Of a stretch of DNA of 64,000 bases, positions 40,101-50,052 are shown piece by piece. How positions within the stretch are numbered: position 1 is the stretch's first letter; every line of letters begins with the position of its first letter. Source of the stretch: Schizochytrium sp. TIO01. Lineage: Eukaryota > Sar > Bigyra > Thraustochytrida > Thraustochytriidae. The stretch is from the NCBI GenBank assembly GCA_004764695.1, contig SMSO01000031.1:7311261-7375260 (forward strand), given 5' to 3'. The position numbers and the translations under genes were made by a program. A model generated the notes under the pieces. It was given only the letters and a program-made list of their open reading frames with translations, did not search any database and was not told where the DNA came from.

Positions 40101-43100
40101 TTTACCGATCCTATCCGCCTAGCGTATTATTTTGTTTAGAAAATAGAAAAAGAAAGAAAGAAAGAAAAAGAGGAAAAGTTGAAAAGAAAACTCACCCCGA
40201 GTCAGGCTTGCAATTATCTCAATAGCCACCGCCGGTTTAAGACCCCTCCTATGGCAAGTGGTGACACTTGCCCAGGACGTGAAACCCAGCAGGCAGCATT
40301 TCAGGATGATTCCACCTCATGGTTTCTTACATATTGCGCTAAGTTTCAATTCTCATCATTGAAACCTCTAATCAACGTTTTATTAATATTCTTTTTTATA
40401 ATCTTTTCAAGTTCGCCTGAATGTTTAAAAGAAAACAAAATAAAGCAAAACCAGAGTTCTACCTAAGGTACCTAACTTCAAACTGCCTACATACCTCTTC
40501 CTTGAGAAGGTGTCAAATTGCATCTAGTCTTTGTCGAGTCGAGCCAAGGTATGACGTTGGCTCAATCACAGTACGTAGTAGAATCTCTTATCTAAAGAAA
40601 CCCTGTGAGAACTTGCAGTAATTCTTTCATGTCTATGATAACTTGCTCCAAATACATAGGCGCCTACTACTATTACATACTGCAAGCAAGGCACTGGGCA
40701 GTCAAAAACAAGATTGACGATTGTTTCGTTCACGCTGAAGGAAGCCGCTTGAGTCGAAACAAAATGCGCTATCGCTGCCAACCTTCAACTTGTGGCGTTG
40801 CATGCCACTTACCGAAGAACTTGAAGAGGTGCTTTACGTTCTCGAGCTGACTGGCCCGTAATAAACCCGAGGCGTCGAACATCATCTCTAGGTCATTCAT
40901 TACATGGCGATAGACAGCGAGCCAACCTGTCATTGCGGCATTGTAGCTAGACTGCCGAAGAGTAGAACTTGCTTGTCTCTGAAGCTATATCCAAGCTACG
41001 TTCAATGTCAAATGTCAAATGATGGGTTGCACTCAACTCCAAAACCACTGCAAATAGACATCATTCAAGAACGTGTTTGTTCTCTCGGACCTACTTCTGA
41101 TGAGTACGAGCAAAGGACGAGGTTGACGTTTTTAGCGAAAATGATATTGCCAGCCAACGTATGTCGCCTCGTGAGAGCTGTCTCGTAGGCAGTCTCCGTT
41201 AGTTCAAGTTCATGTCCAAAGTTGAACAAATGTTCAACAAGTTAGAGGTACGCAGTGATGAGTTCTACTTGTGTTCGTAACGACAAGCAGACTTAGCCTT
41301 CAATGAAATTGGTTTGCACTTGAGGGCCATGAATTAGGCGGCGGAGCTCCAAGCAGACGGAAGTCGCGTTCGTTCTTGTTGCTATTCCTGTTCGGATATT
41401 TTACTACAAAATGTCCTTCATCGAAGGGCCATTCCAGTTTCGATGGCCTAACTGCTCTCGCCAAGCTCAAGTGCAGAGCAACCGGTAGCCTTTGGAACTC
41501 ATCCTCATGTTGGGCGAATCATATTCTCAGAGTCGATCAAAGTTCCCGGTACTTGTAATAGAGGAAGACGATAAGCTTGACGGCAAGAAGCAATCGAGCA
41601 CGCAATCGAGCACACCCGAAAGTACTTCACTGAATCAAACCTGTGTTGCTTAAATTTGCCTCAGCAAGTTTGCCAAAATGTTTAGGGCGAAGGTCTTATC
41701 TCTGGCAGGTGCACTGCTCACGACCCTTAAGTTTTGGACCATTTTTGATAGCCTCAATTCGCTATCTAGACTTGAAATCTATGCGCTGCGCTGAAGTTAT
41801 GCTTCTTATTACAATATTTCTGAGCTCATATCGCTAAAGCCCCAGTACAGGTAACCTCACCTGCCTAGGTTCGAGATGCTTCTCGAGAGTGCTGGACTCC
41901 CATGTAATTATTAAAAGCTAAGCATGAGTCCGGCAGAAGTAGGTATCTATCTACCTGCTAGATGTGACCTGCGGCCGGGCTGCTGGAACTGCAAACTAGA
42001 GAGTTTTGTAAGTGATGGAATCAATGTTCGACTTCAATTTAGCATACTTGAAGAACTTCAAGTCGAAGTCCAGCTAATCGCTTTTTGTTTAGTTTTTGCT
42101 ATTTCTAACATGTTTAGTTATTTATTACAAAAATTACGAGCATTTAATGATTATCTAGAGATGATTCATGTAAACTGAAGGATCGATAATCATGACACAG
42201 TTATATAGTTCATCCTATTGTCCATCAGGCACTGAACAAGAGTTAACAAACAAACAAACAAACAAACAAAACGTGCACTTGAGAGAGGGAACATACGTGC
42301 TACCTGGATTCAAATTGTCGAACAAAGTACTAATAATGTAGGTAATGGAAGTCAGGCGCAACAGTCTTTAACAAAAGAAATGCAAACGAGCTAATCTAAA
42401 AAAACAGAGGGGTGAAATGGCACCTGCATTTCTTGAAAGTTAAGTTACTGAAGGACTTCACGTTTTGATCAAGCTTTATGCCACTGTAAGTTTACAAACG
42501 TGGTACGCAGTGCAACAGGAGATCGCAGTCTGAAATTTCACAGGAGCTAGAAGCTGGAGAAGGCACCATTGTAGAAGTTGTAAATAATGAATATAATCAT
42601 GAAAAATAAAATAAGAATTTTATTTTTTAAAATCATGAGTTTAAGTTAGTTTGTAAATCAATAAAAAAGCAGCAGGGTATGTAGGTGCATAGTAGTGGGA
42701 ACCTACTTCATTTTCCAACCAGAAAGTTAATTATAGTGAGATGGTACTACCTCTTTCCCTTCATGCCATGTCCTCTGCAACATAAATAAAAGCAACATGC
42801 AGTCCGGTGATTCGTAGCTCATTTCAACGAAAGGTTCACTTCAAGTAGCCATATGTCCCTTCCTACAAAAGTCTATCTATCTAATTGCCTTTACTTGCGG
42901 CTTGACATATCACTTTTTCTTTTAATTTAGGTGGTGTGGAAGGCAATATTTAAGCATATACTTCTACTATTGTGCCCTCACCTTTTGGAATACCAGACCA
43001 CGAGAACTTTGAATGAGTATTTGCGAGTGCGTGCCAAAATGGTGATTTCCGGTATTGTTTTCAATCCAACACTCTTGAATTTCCAAATCTGCGCAGCAAA

Positions 43101-43927
43101 ATGAGCGTGCTTCACTTGCTCCGTAGCTTGCATAAACTATTAAAACTTGGCAGGCTAAAGAAACTGGAGAATCAACATAAGTGATCCCCGATGATCACGA
43201 CGAACTGTTTTATCTGTCAGGAAGCACTGCTATTTCAGGGTGTGGGGAGCTATAATTAACTATCGGAGTGAACGTCGCGACTCGGACAATGGGCACTTGT
43301 AATTCCTGAAAAAAAAAAAGTTCCCGAAACCTCTAGCTACGCGAGCGAGGGTGCGGCCCAAGCATGATTTCCAACAAGTTCGCTATGAGGATAGCCTAAC
43401 AATAAGGCGAGTTCAACTCAAGCTTTGTCGGACTCGCGCTAGATACGTTTCTCTCTAGTTAAGTCTTCTGCCTATTCAGCCCGAGAATCATCTGGGTACA
43501 TACACATATGGAATTGATTGCAAGAAAATAGAAAGAGGAAAAAAAAAGCTTATATTTTCTCTCTCTTCTGTATAATCAATCAATCACAGTGGTTTCCTTT
43601 CAATTTTAGTTTTTTGTTCAAGTCTACTTTCTGTTCATTCTCAAAGTTCTCACTTTCATAATGTTTTCATGCACTTGAATTGTTGCTTCGTGAGAGAGCC
43701 CATCTCTGCAAGTTGCGTACTGCGTACAGATGAAAGCAGAGAGGCCCGAGTCAGGCAAACCCAAATCTGCAACTTCGAAGCCTCTGACTCGCGCGGGCTA
43801 GCAAAGAGGCTCGTCGGTGTACAAAGAGCAGGGCCTACCTAGTCGGGTATGGCGGCAGCGCGTGCAGAAACGTGCTCGATTCTGGTTCACAAGAAGAAGA
43901 GACGAAGCGAGACTGGCAAGCCGAACA
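37198..43927. other. Gene-poor A+T-rich interval
   Basis: This 6.7 kb interval is the largest gap in the window, upstream of both flanking genes (GT90 on minus, NACHT/WD40 on plus). Open stretches stay short and switch frame and strand; none carries a recognisable family motif. The longest unlisted readings are 38599-38835 (+, 79 codons without ATG) and a minus-strand stretch around 39520-39765; both are compatible with chance in A+T-rich DNA. It contains a CAAA array at 42245, AAAG-rich tracts near 40140-40185, and scattered TAGGTA/TACCTA hexamers. No terminal inverted repeats, reverse transcriptase or transposase motif was seen. Unrecognised multi-exon genes or non-coding RNAs cannot be excluded. 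Confidence 0.5.
42245..42271. repeat. (CAAA)n tetranucleotide repeat
   Basis: Six tandem AAAC/CAAA units in the gene-poor interval. Confidence 0.9.
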
Positions 43928-46900
43928 ATGCTTCCGTCCCGCAATAGCCTGCCGCGGCCACGGTCGGCTGATGAGAGCGACCATCGACAGCGTCGCGAGT
44001 CTGCATTCCGAAGACTGTCAATGCGTGCATTCTCTAAGACCTTTATGCATAAGAAGCGTCTCGCCAAAGAGGCAAGGGGGGCAAAAAAATCTGGGTCGAC
44101 AGAAACCACGCGCGATCAGTTTGCAGAGCTCAGAGCTGTGCAAGAAGCAGTGAATTACTATCCCCAGCCCCTGCCAAATGACGTTTCTTCAATTCGTTAC
44201 AAAGGTCGCGACCCTGCGGTTCGAGCTCGTATGATGTCAGGTGAGAGTATTGCGGTTCCAAAGGACCTCGAGCTTGAGCCACGTGTTGTACGCATGTTTG
44301 TAAGTGGGACTTTCCGCGATATGCGGTTTGAGCGCGATTGTATCGTCGGTTTGTTGAACCCGCGCATCAGTAAATACTGCCGAATTCATGGTCTTCACTT
44401 CCAATGCCAGGACATGCGGTGGGCAGTGTCTGAACTGACACATGATTCTCGTGAACTGTCGCTGCAAGAGCTTCGGCGCTGCAAAGCACGCTCCTTTGCG
44501 TTTAACTTCGTGGGCATAGTGGGTAACAGGTACGGTTTCTGTCCATTCCCAACTATTATCGAAGCAAGTATGTTCGAAAAGTTGTACAGAGAGGCCAGTA
44601 ACCCCAGCCTTTTAGACACGTGGTTCATCCTAGACGAAAACCGTGTTCCTGCTATGTATGTACTTCGACGTGTCGAGAAGGTTCTCAGCCGTACCTTGAA
44701 GTATCGTATGAATGCGGTAAATGCCGAGTGGCACGAATCATTTGAGGCAATTCGCAACGAGCTTTGCCAAGCAGCTCGTCGCCTTGAAATTGAAGGAGTT
44801 TTCTCTGCAGAGGAAAGCGCTGTTTTTGAACGCGGGGTTGTTGAAGAAGAAATAGAGGAAGGCGTTTTCACGCAAAGTGATCACCACCAAACTCACATCA
44901 TCATCCGTGAGCTTCAACATGACGATTCTGGTGATGCAGAGGACGGTGAAAATCAAATGATAGATCCCATTTATTTTGACTCCGAGGAGACTGATCCTGA
45001 TGGATATGCCCGCGCTCGATTGCAAAACCTTAAAGAGCGCTGTAATGAAATAGTACACGAGAGTAACCGCCAAACCTATTACGTGCCATTTGAGGACGGC
45101 CTTGATCCTGTTAGCAACCCATCTCATAGCAGTTACTTGCGCCAGATGTTGGAAGATCTCGAGCATCGAATCATCGGCAGTATTCGACACAATTTGCAAA
45201 ACGGTGTCTTTCGACGCGACCCTCTTTTTGAGACTGTCCGAGCTCACGCAATGCGCGCTGCACATTGTAGCAAAGAATTTGTTGGCCGGCAGGAGCTCCT
45301 GCACTCAATTCGTAATAATCGTAGTCGCCTTGTGTTTGTCACAGGAACTGCAGGCTCTGGTAAGACCTTTGCTCTTGGTAAAGTTTCTGCCAATGTTGCT
45401 AGCGCTGTGGCGAAGCAACGCGCTGAAAATGTTGTGGTTGCTCGCTTCTTAGGGGCCACGCATGAATCTTACACAAGCTCCAGTCTACTTCGAGGAATTT
45501 ACGAGCAGATTCAGAGCGTATACTGTACGTCTTCTGGGGTCACACCTCCAGAGATTCCAGTACGCCCAAAGGACGTGCGGTATGCCCTTAAAGACTTCTT
45601 ATCACTTGCCACTGAAGATGCCCCACTCATGCTTATCATTGATGGCATTGATCAACTCCTTGACGGGGATGACTCGTGGGTGCCTCTTGCTGCGGAGGAT
45701 TTACCTCAGCATGTACGTCTAATTATCTCTGCACGTGCTGGTACTGCTCCTGCACGTACATTTCTTCGCTCTGCTGAAGCTGGGAATTCAGCTCTTGTGC
45801 GAACACCTACATTCACAGGTGAGGAGGCAGAATCATTTTTAGATAGTTGGCTATCGGCTGATTCTCGCGCACTTCAACCCAAACAAAAAAGCACAATTCT
45901 TCGTTCTGTTATAGGATTACGTGATCCTTCTCCTTTAGCTTTGCGAATTCTTTATGAAGAATCAAAGCACTTAAACTCTCTGGACGCACCGATGGAGGAG
46001 TTTCTTGGTGTGAAGGAAATCGACGAAATTCTGGCACATTGGTTTGCACGACTTGAGGCTGAACATGGTGCTCTCTTTGTGCAGACAACACTGGCGTTGA
46101 TTACGGCTTCATTCACTGGTCTCGAGGAGACAGAGCTCGAAGATCTTCTTTCTCTTCGTGACGACCTTCTCGCCGAGGCATATACGGATTTTGTCCCTCC
46201 CTTAGCACGATTTCCTCAACGAAGAATTTTTAAGCTTCTTCGTGATCTTCGTCCTTTCATGTGGTTGGGTAATTGGGCACATCGTGAAGTCCATCGCACT
46301 GCCCTCGATCGTTATGATTCGAAAATCATTTCAGCGTATCGTCTCATTGCAGACTACTTCTCAGCAGACTCCCCTAGTCTTTTGGAGCGCCCACCGTGCA
46401 AGACCGAGGTGAATGGAGAGCAGTGGCTGATTGCACAGAACCGCTTCCCAGAGGCCCAACCGTTTCAGTTTGAGACCGGTGCGACTAATCTCCGGAAGTT
46501 CTTTGAGCTTCCTTCAGCTCTGCAAAGTGTAGGTGATGCCGAGGCCCTTGAAAAGCTTGTATGTGACCTTCAGTTCATTCGTATTGGGTTCGAAACTGCT
46601 CCTGCGGATCTCCTCTATTGGGTTCGGCAACCAGAAACTTTCCGCAGCTCCAACATTGCGCGTGCTATCGGCCAAAGCTTGACAGCATATAGTAGTGCCC
46701 CAGACCAGCTCGAAGAGATTCTGTGGCTTCGTCTGGCTAATGTTCTGGAACCTGGAGATGACCTGCTTCGTGAGCTTCATGAAGCACGCATGAAAACCCC
46801 TGGTTTGCATGCACTCACTCCTTTGCGCAATATTCCCACGCATCGGCGGCTCGAAACCCAACAAGGGATTGGAGCTACATCGAGTATGAATGATGCTTCA

Positions 46901-49090
46901 AGATCACGTCCAAGTGTTGCTTCCTCTCAAAGCTCCTCTCGTCTGCGATCGGCTATTCGCAAAAGCCTTAAAAAGAAGAGATTCTCCCTCAAAGAAGGTT
47001 TACCCATGCGCGAGTCTAGTTACTCTGGGTCGTTGACAGCAGACGGTAACCCCTTTGCGCCGGCAAGAGTCACAACTCTTCATGGTCACTATTCTCCTGT
47101 TCTTTATGCTGACAACTATACAGACCCGAAAACAAGGGATGAACATCTTGTTACAATGTCCGCAGAATCCATACGAATCTGGAATGTTGAACATAAAGAG
47201 CTCATTCAAGTTATCAATTCTCCAGCAGGAGTCCGTAAGAACAGTGATGCGCTGGGCGGCAATCAAGTTGATGAAGAGGACAGTGACAACACTGATGGAA
47301 AATTTAATCGCGTTGTGGCTTATGTCGAGCCTGGTGGTGGCCCTCGCGTTCTTGTGGGAATGGATAGGGACTTATTGCTTTATGCGGTCACCACAGGTGT
47401 ACCCATGCGGAAGATCAACAATGCTCACGACGCCGCAATTAGCGATCTGGGCCTCATGGAAGCTTCAAATGGCGAAATTGACTTCGTAAGTGCGAGTTTT
47501 GATGGAACACTCAAAGTCTGGCGAGGACTGACAGGCCAGCGTATGCGGTTGATCAGCTGTGAAGCAGGTCCAATTCTAGATATTGACCTATTTATTGACA
47601 CCGACGCTGGTGATTGGCAAGCACTCACCGTCCATGAGCACGAAATTCGCGTTTACAATGTATCTGGTGGTGAGCATCCGAATATATCTTTGTCTGTTGA
47701 CGGCGAAACGTTTTGTACTGCAGTGTCTTACTTCCATGAAGGCACATTGTTTGCATTATCCTGTGCTGAAAATAACGGTTCCTTACGAATGTGGGATCTC
47801 AAAAAGGGTATCATGCTTCACTCCTTGGATAACGCCGAGCACATCAATAATCCGTTCACTTGTTTAGATATCTTTGAGGATGTTGCAAGTGCCAGTCTTC
47901 GATGCGTGACAGGAGACACTGAAGGATTCATCAAGATTTGGGATTTGACTGAGCCTAAGCTTCAATATGTAGCGGAGGTACATGATTCACCGGTGATTGA
48001 CGTTACCTATCTAGAACTTGATAAAGAGTTCTGGGTAGCATCTTGCGCAAGCGATGGGCAGGTGCATTTGTCCAGTGGGTTCGCAGAAGCAAATGTGCAA
48101 CCGTCCAGTGCATCGAGTCTGAGCGTAGAGGATTTTGGTCCTGCATCGTGTCTTTCTTCCTATACCGATGGAAGAAAGGGTCGTTGGCAAGTTGCAAGTG
48201 TTCATGATTCCCAAGTCCTTATCCGGGATCCTATTTCCTCAGCCATTAATATGCGCTGGGAAACGGGTGCTAAAGTGAACTGCATTGCCTTTGAGGACAT
48301 CCCTCGATCACGAAATGCTCGCTGCGTTGCGGGCCTGATCACTGGAGCCGTTTCTGTGTGGTCTATTCCTACAACGAACTCTTTTTCTGTTCAAGTTCAC
48401 GAGGGCCAAACTTTAGGTGTTTGCGTCTTTGATCCACGTAGTTCTGATGATGCTGCCTTCGCCAGTGCTGGCGAAGATGGTATTATTGCTGTACATAATA
48501 TTGCAAACGGGGCACCGCTTTGCCGCTGGCACGCTCACGACGTGGCCATTCGATTTGTTTTACCCTTCCGTGAAGATCATACGCCTAAATTGCTTAGCGG
48601 AGACTGTGCAGGCAACTTAAGTGTGTGGGACTTTGAAAAAACACGAAAGACTCTATCGCAGGTTCTTTCGCGCAAGGTATCACCAAGTTTGAACTTTGAA
48701 AATAGCAAACCTGTGCGATCTGTCTCAACTTACACTGAGTATAACAGTCGTCAACCTTATGCGATCATTGCTAATGGAGGCAACAATGTTCGTGTCATTG
48801 CTCTGGATGGGCGAGAACGTATATTGCGAGGCGGCCATTCTGCACGTGTTCGTTCAGTGAGTAGCTTTGCAGACCCGACGACGAATGAGCAGTGCATTAT
48901 ATCTGCGGGCAAGGACAAGACTATTTGTGTATGGAGTTCCAAGGGAATTGTGATAAGTAGGTATGTTTTTGATCAACCCATCAAGACCATCAGTACCCAC
49001 CGATTGCCCAATCAGGCTTACATCATGGTCAGTCTTGATGATGGCCAGCTTGTTGTACTTCGCCATATCCCTGCTGAAAGCAACTCTTAA
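43928..49090 (+). CDS. NWD1/TEP1-like DUF4062-NACHT-type NTPase-WD40 protein
   Basis: A 1,720-residue protein starting at the first in-frame ATG, 43928. The basic, Ser-rich N-terminus is followed by a DUF4062-type domain at about 118-225 (VRMFVSGTFRDMRFERD, DMRWAVSEL, FNFVGIVGNRYGFCPFP, then a DENRVPAMYV segment). This arrangement matches NWD1, NPHP3 and TEP1 proteins. A STAND/NACHT-type NTPase follows. Its Walker A is GTAGSGKT at about residue 473 (nt 45344-45367) and its Walker B-like LMLIIDGIDQLL lies near 568. The C-terminal third (about 1045-1718) is a WD40 array with signatures such as GTLKVWR, GSLRMWDL, GFIKIWDL, GNLSVWDF and KTICVW, enough for about two propellers. Family logic predicts an ATP-switch protein that assembles on ligand binding by the propeller. 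The ligand and output are unknown. Key nucleotide-binding residues are present. Confidence 0.88.
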   Translation: MLPSRNSLPRPRSADESDHRQRRESAFRRLSMRAFSKTFMHKKRLAKEARGAKKSGSTETTRDQFAELRAVQEAVNYYPQPLPNDVSSIRYKGRDPAVRARMMSGESIAVPKDLELEPRVVRMFVSGTFRDMRFERDCIVGLLNPRISKYCRIHGLHFQCQDMRWAVSELTHDSRELSLQELRRCKARSFAFNFVGIVGNRYGFCPFPTIIEASMFEKLYREASNPSLLDTWFILDENRVPAMYVLRRVEKVLSRTLKYRMNAVNAEWHESFEAIRNELCQAARRLEIEGVFSAEESAVFERGVVEEEIEEGVFTQSDHHQTHIIIRELQHDDSGDAEDGENQMIDPIYFDSEETDPDGYARARLQNLKERCNEIVHESNRQTYYVPFEDGLDPVSNPSHSSYLRQMLEDLEHRIIGSIRHNLQNGVFRRDPLFETVRAHAMRAAHCSKEFVGRQELLHSIRNNRSRLVFVTGTAGSGKTFALGKVSANVASAVAKQRAENVVVARFLGATHESYTSSSLLRGIYEQIQSVYCTSSGVTPPEIPVRPKDVRYALKDFLSLATEDAPLMLIIDGIDQLLDGDDSWVPLAAEDLPQHVRLIISARAGTAPARTFLRSAEAGNSALVRTPTFTGEEAESFLDSWLSADSRALQPKQKSTILRSVIGLRDPSPLALRILYEESKHLNSLDAPMEEFLGVKEIDEILAHWFARLEAEHGALFVQTTLALITASFTGLEETELEDLLSLRDDLLAEAYTDFVPPLARFPQRRIFKLLRDLRPFMWLGNWAHREVHRTALDRYDSKIISAYRLIADYFSADSPSLLERPPCKTEVNGEQWLIAQNRFPEAQPFQFETGATNLRKFFELPSALQSVGDAEALEKLVCDLQFIRIGFETAPADLLYWVRQPETFRSSNIARAIGQSLTAYSSAPDQLEEILWLRLANVLEPGDDLLRELHEARMKTPGLHALTPLRNIPTHRRLETQQGIGATSSMNDASRSRPSVASSQSSSRLRSAIRKSLKKKRFSLKEGLPMRESSYSGSLTADGNPFAPARVTTLHGHYSPVLYADNYTDPKTRDEHLVTMSAESIRIWNVEHKELIQVINSPAGVRKNSDALGGNQVDEEDSDNTDGKFNRVVAYVEPGGGPRVLVGMDRDLLLYAVTTGVPMRKINNAHDAAISDLGLMEASNGEIDFVSASFDGTLKVWRGLTGQRMRLISCEAGPILDIDLFIDTDAGDWQALTVHEHEIRVYNVSGGEHPNISLSVDGETFCTAVSYFHEGTLFALSCAENNGSLRMWDLKKGIMLHSLDNAEHINNPFTCLDIFEDVASASLRCVTGDTEGFIKIWDLTEPKLQYVAEVHDSPVIDVTYLELDKEFWVASCASDGQVHLSSGFAEANVQPSSASSLSVEDFGPASCLSSYTDGRKGRWQVASVHDSQVLIRDPISSAINMRWETGAKVNCIAFEDIPRSRNARCVAGLITGAVSVWSIPTTNSFSVQVHEGQTLGVCVFDPRSSDDAAFASAGEDGIIAVHNIANGAPLCRWHAHDVAIRFVLPFREDHTPKLLSGDCAGNLSVWDFEKTRKTLSQVLSRKVSPSLNFENSKPVRSVSTYTEYNSRQPYAIIANGGNNVRVIALDGRERILRGGHSARVRSVSSFADPTTNEQCIISAGKDKTICVWSSKGIVISRYVFDQPIKTISTHRLPNQAYIMVSLDDGQLVVLRHIPAESNS

Positions 49091-50052
49091 ATCACAGTTG
49101 CACGTGTGTTTGCGTTTGTCGTTGCAATCTCAAGAGCGACCAAGCCAGTGTGTTATAGTCTAAGCCGACAAGAGCAACGAGACATCTGCTGAGAAAATGT
49201 AAATAGTTACTATTTGGCCTTTACTAAGTTATTTCCCCAACCACAATTTGGGTATTACTCCACCCCAAACTCTTCACCAAAGAGTACTTATATCTACCTA
49301 CTTGCCACCCAAAAATTCATTCAGTTATTGCATGATGAATGCCTCTATAGGTTCCCCAATAACTGAATGAATTTCACTCGGTCGCCTCCCTCCTCCAACA
49401 ATGCCCGAAACCAAACTCAACCAGATTTACGAAGAAGCTCTAACGCCTCTCCGGGGCCTTGCTTGCTCTCGTACCGCCCGCCACCTCTTCAGATCCATCC
49501 ACTCTTCATCTCCTCAGCAGCAGAGCTCAGTTCTCGATGAAGGATTCCTGTCAAACTCCGAGTCAAGTTCTACTTCTAAGTGTCTTCTTCTTCAGAAATT
49601 CTTTGGAATCATCATCTTCTTCTTCTTCTTTCTACCCAATGACCTCTCACAACCTTTGTGTACTTTGCGGTGCACACCATATCAGTGCGGAAAGAAATGA
49701 ATTGAAATGCACAAGAGTCCTTCACATCAGTTTACGACGGTGCGTTCGTCGTTAAAAAGGCGCCATTGCAAAAACTACGAGCTGGCTGGCGCCTCCTCCT
49801 GCCTGCTGGCCGTGGGCCGCTTGCATTCAACTTGTGCAAGAAGACGATGGGAAAAGTTGGTTGCGCATTGGTCAATTAACTAATTACTTAATTCATTCAT
49901 TCATCGATTAATTAGTAAGGCTGTACCCGTATCGTATGCAAAGTAGTTGCTCCAAAAGGTAATGTAAAGGGAAAAAGGATAAGTAAAGGGTCGATCATAT
50001 CGCCTTGAGCTCAAGCCAGATCAGCCTCGTGCGCGGCGTCCAGCGCTAAGGC
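49091..50052. other. Spacer between the NACHT/WD40 and LRR-MyTH4-FERM genes
   Basis: A 962-bp spacer between co-directional genes. It holds the perfect inverted repeat at 49313-49374. A 99-codon ATG ORF at 49401-49700 is Ser- and Phe-rich low-complexity sequence from CTTCTT-type DNA, and its coding status is doubtful. The last 250 bp before 50053 should hold the promoter of the next gene; no element was assigned. Confidence 0.5.
49313..49374. repeat. Perfect 18-bp inverted repeat with 26-nt loop
   Basis: The arm 49313-49330 (AAATTCATTCAGTTATTG) is the exact reverse complement of 49357-49374, with loop 49331-49356. It starts 223 bp after the NACHT/WD40 stop codon and could fold as RNA or DNA hairpin. 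Possible identities are a 3' UTR structure, a small-RNA precursor, a regulator palindrome or the footprint of a small element. Confidence 0.85.

Noticed and set aside
41860-41885. GGTTCGAGA resembling a tRNA B box
   Set aside because: No matching acceptor, D or anticodon arms could be drawn around it.
49401-49700. 99-codon ATG ORF upstream of the LRR gene
   Set aside because: Ser/Phe-rich low-complexity translation of CTTCTT-type DNA; no motif and no supporting context.
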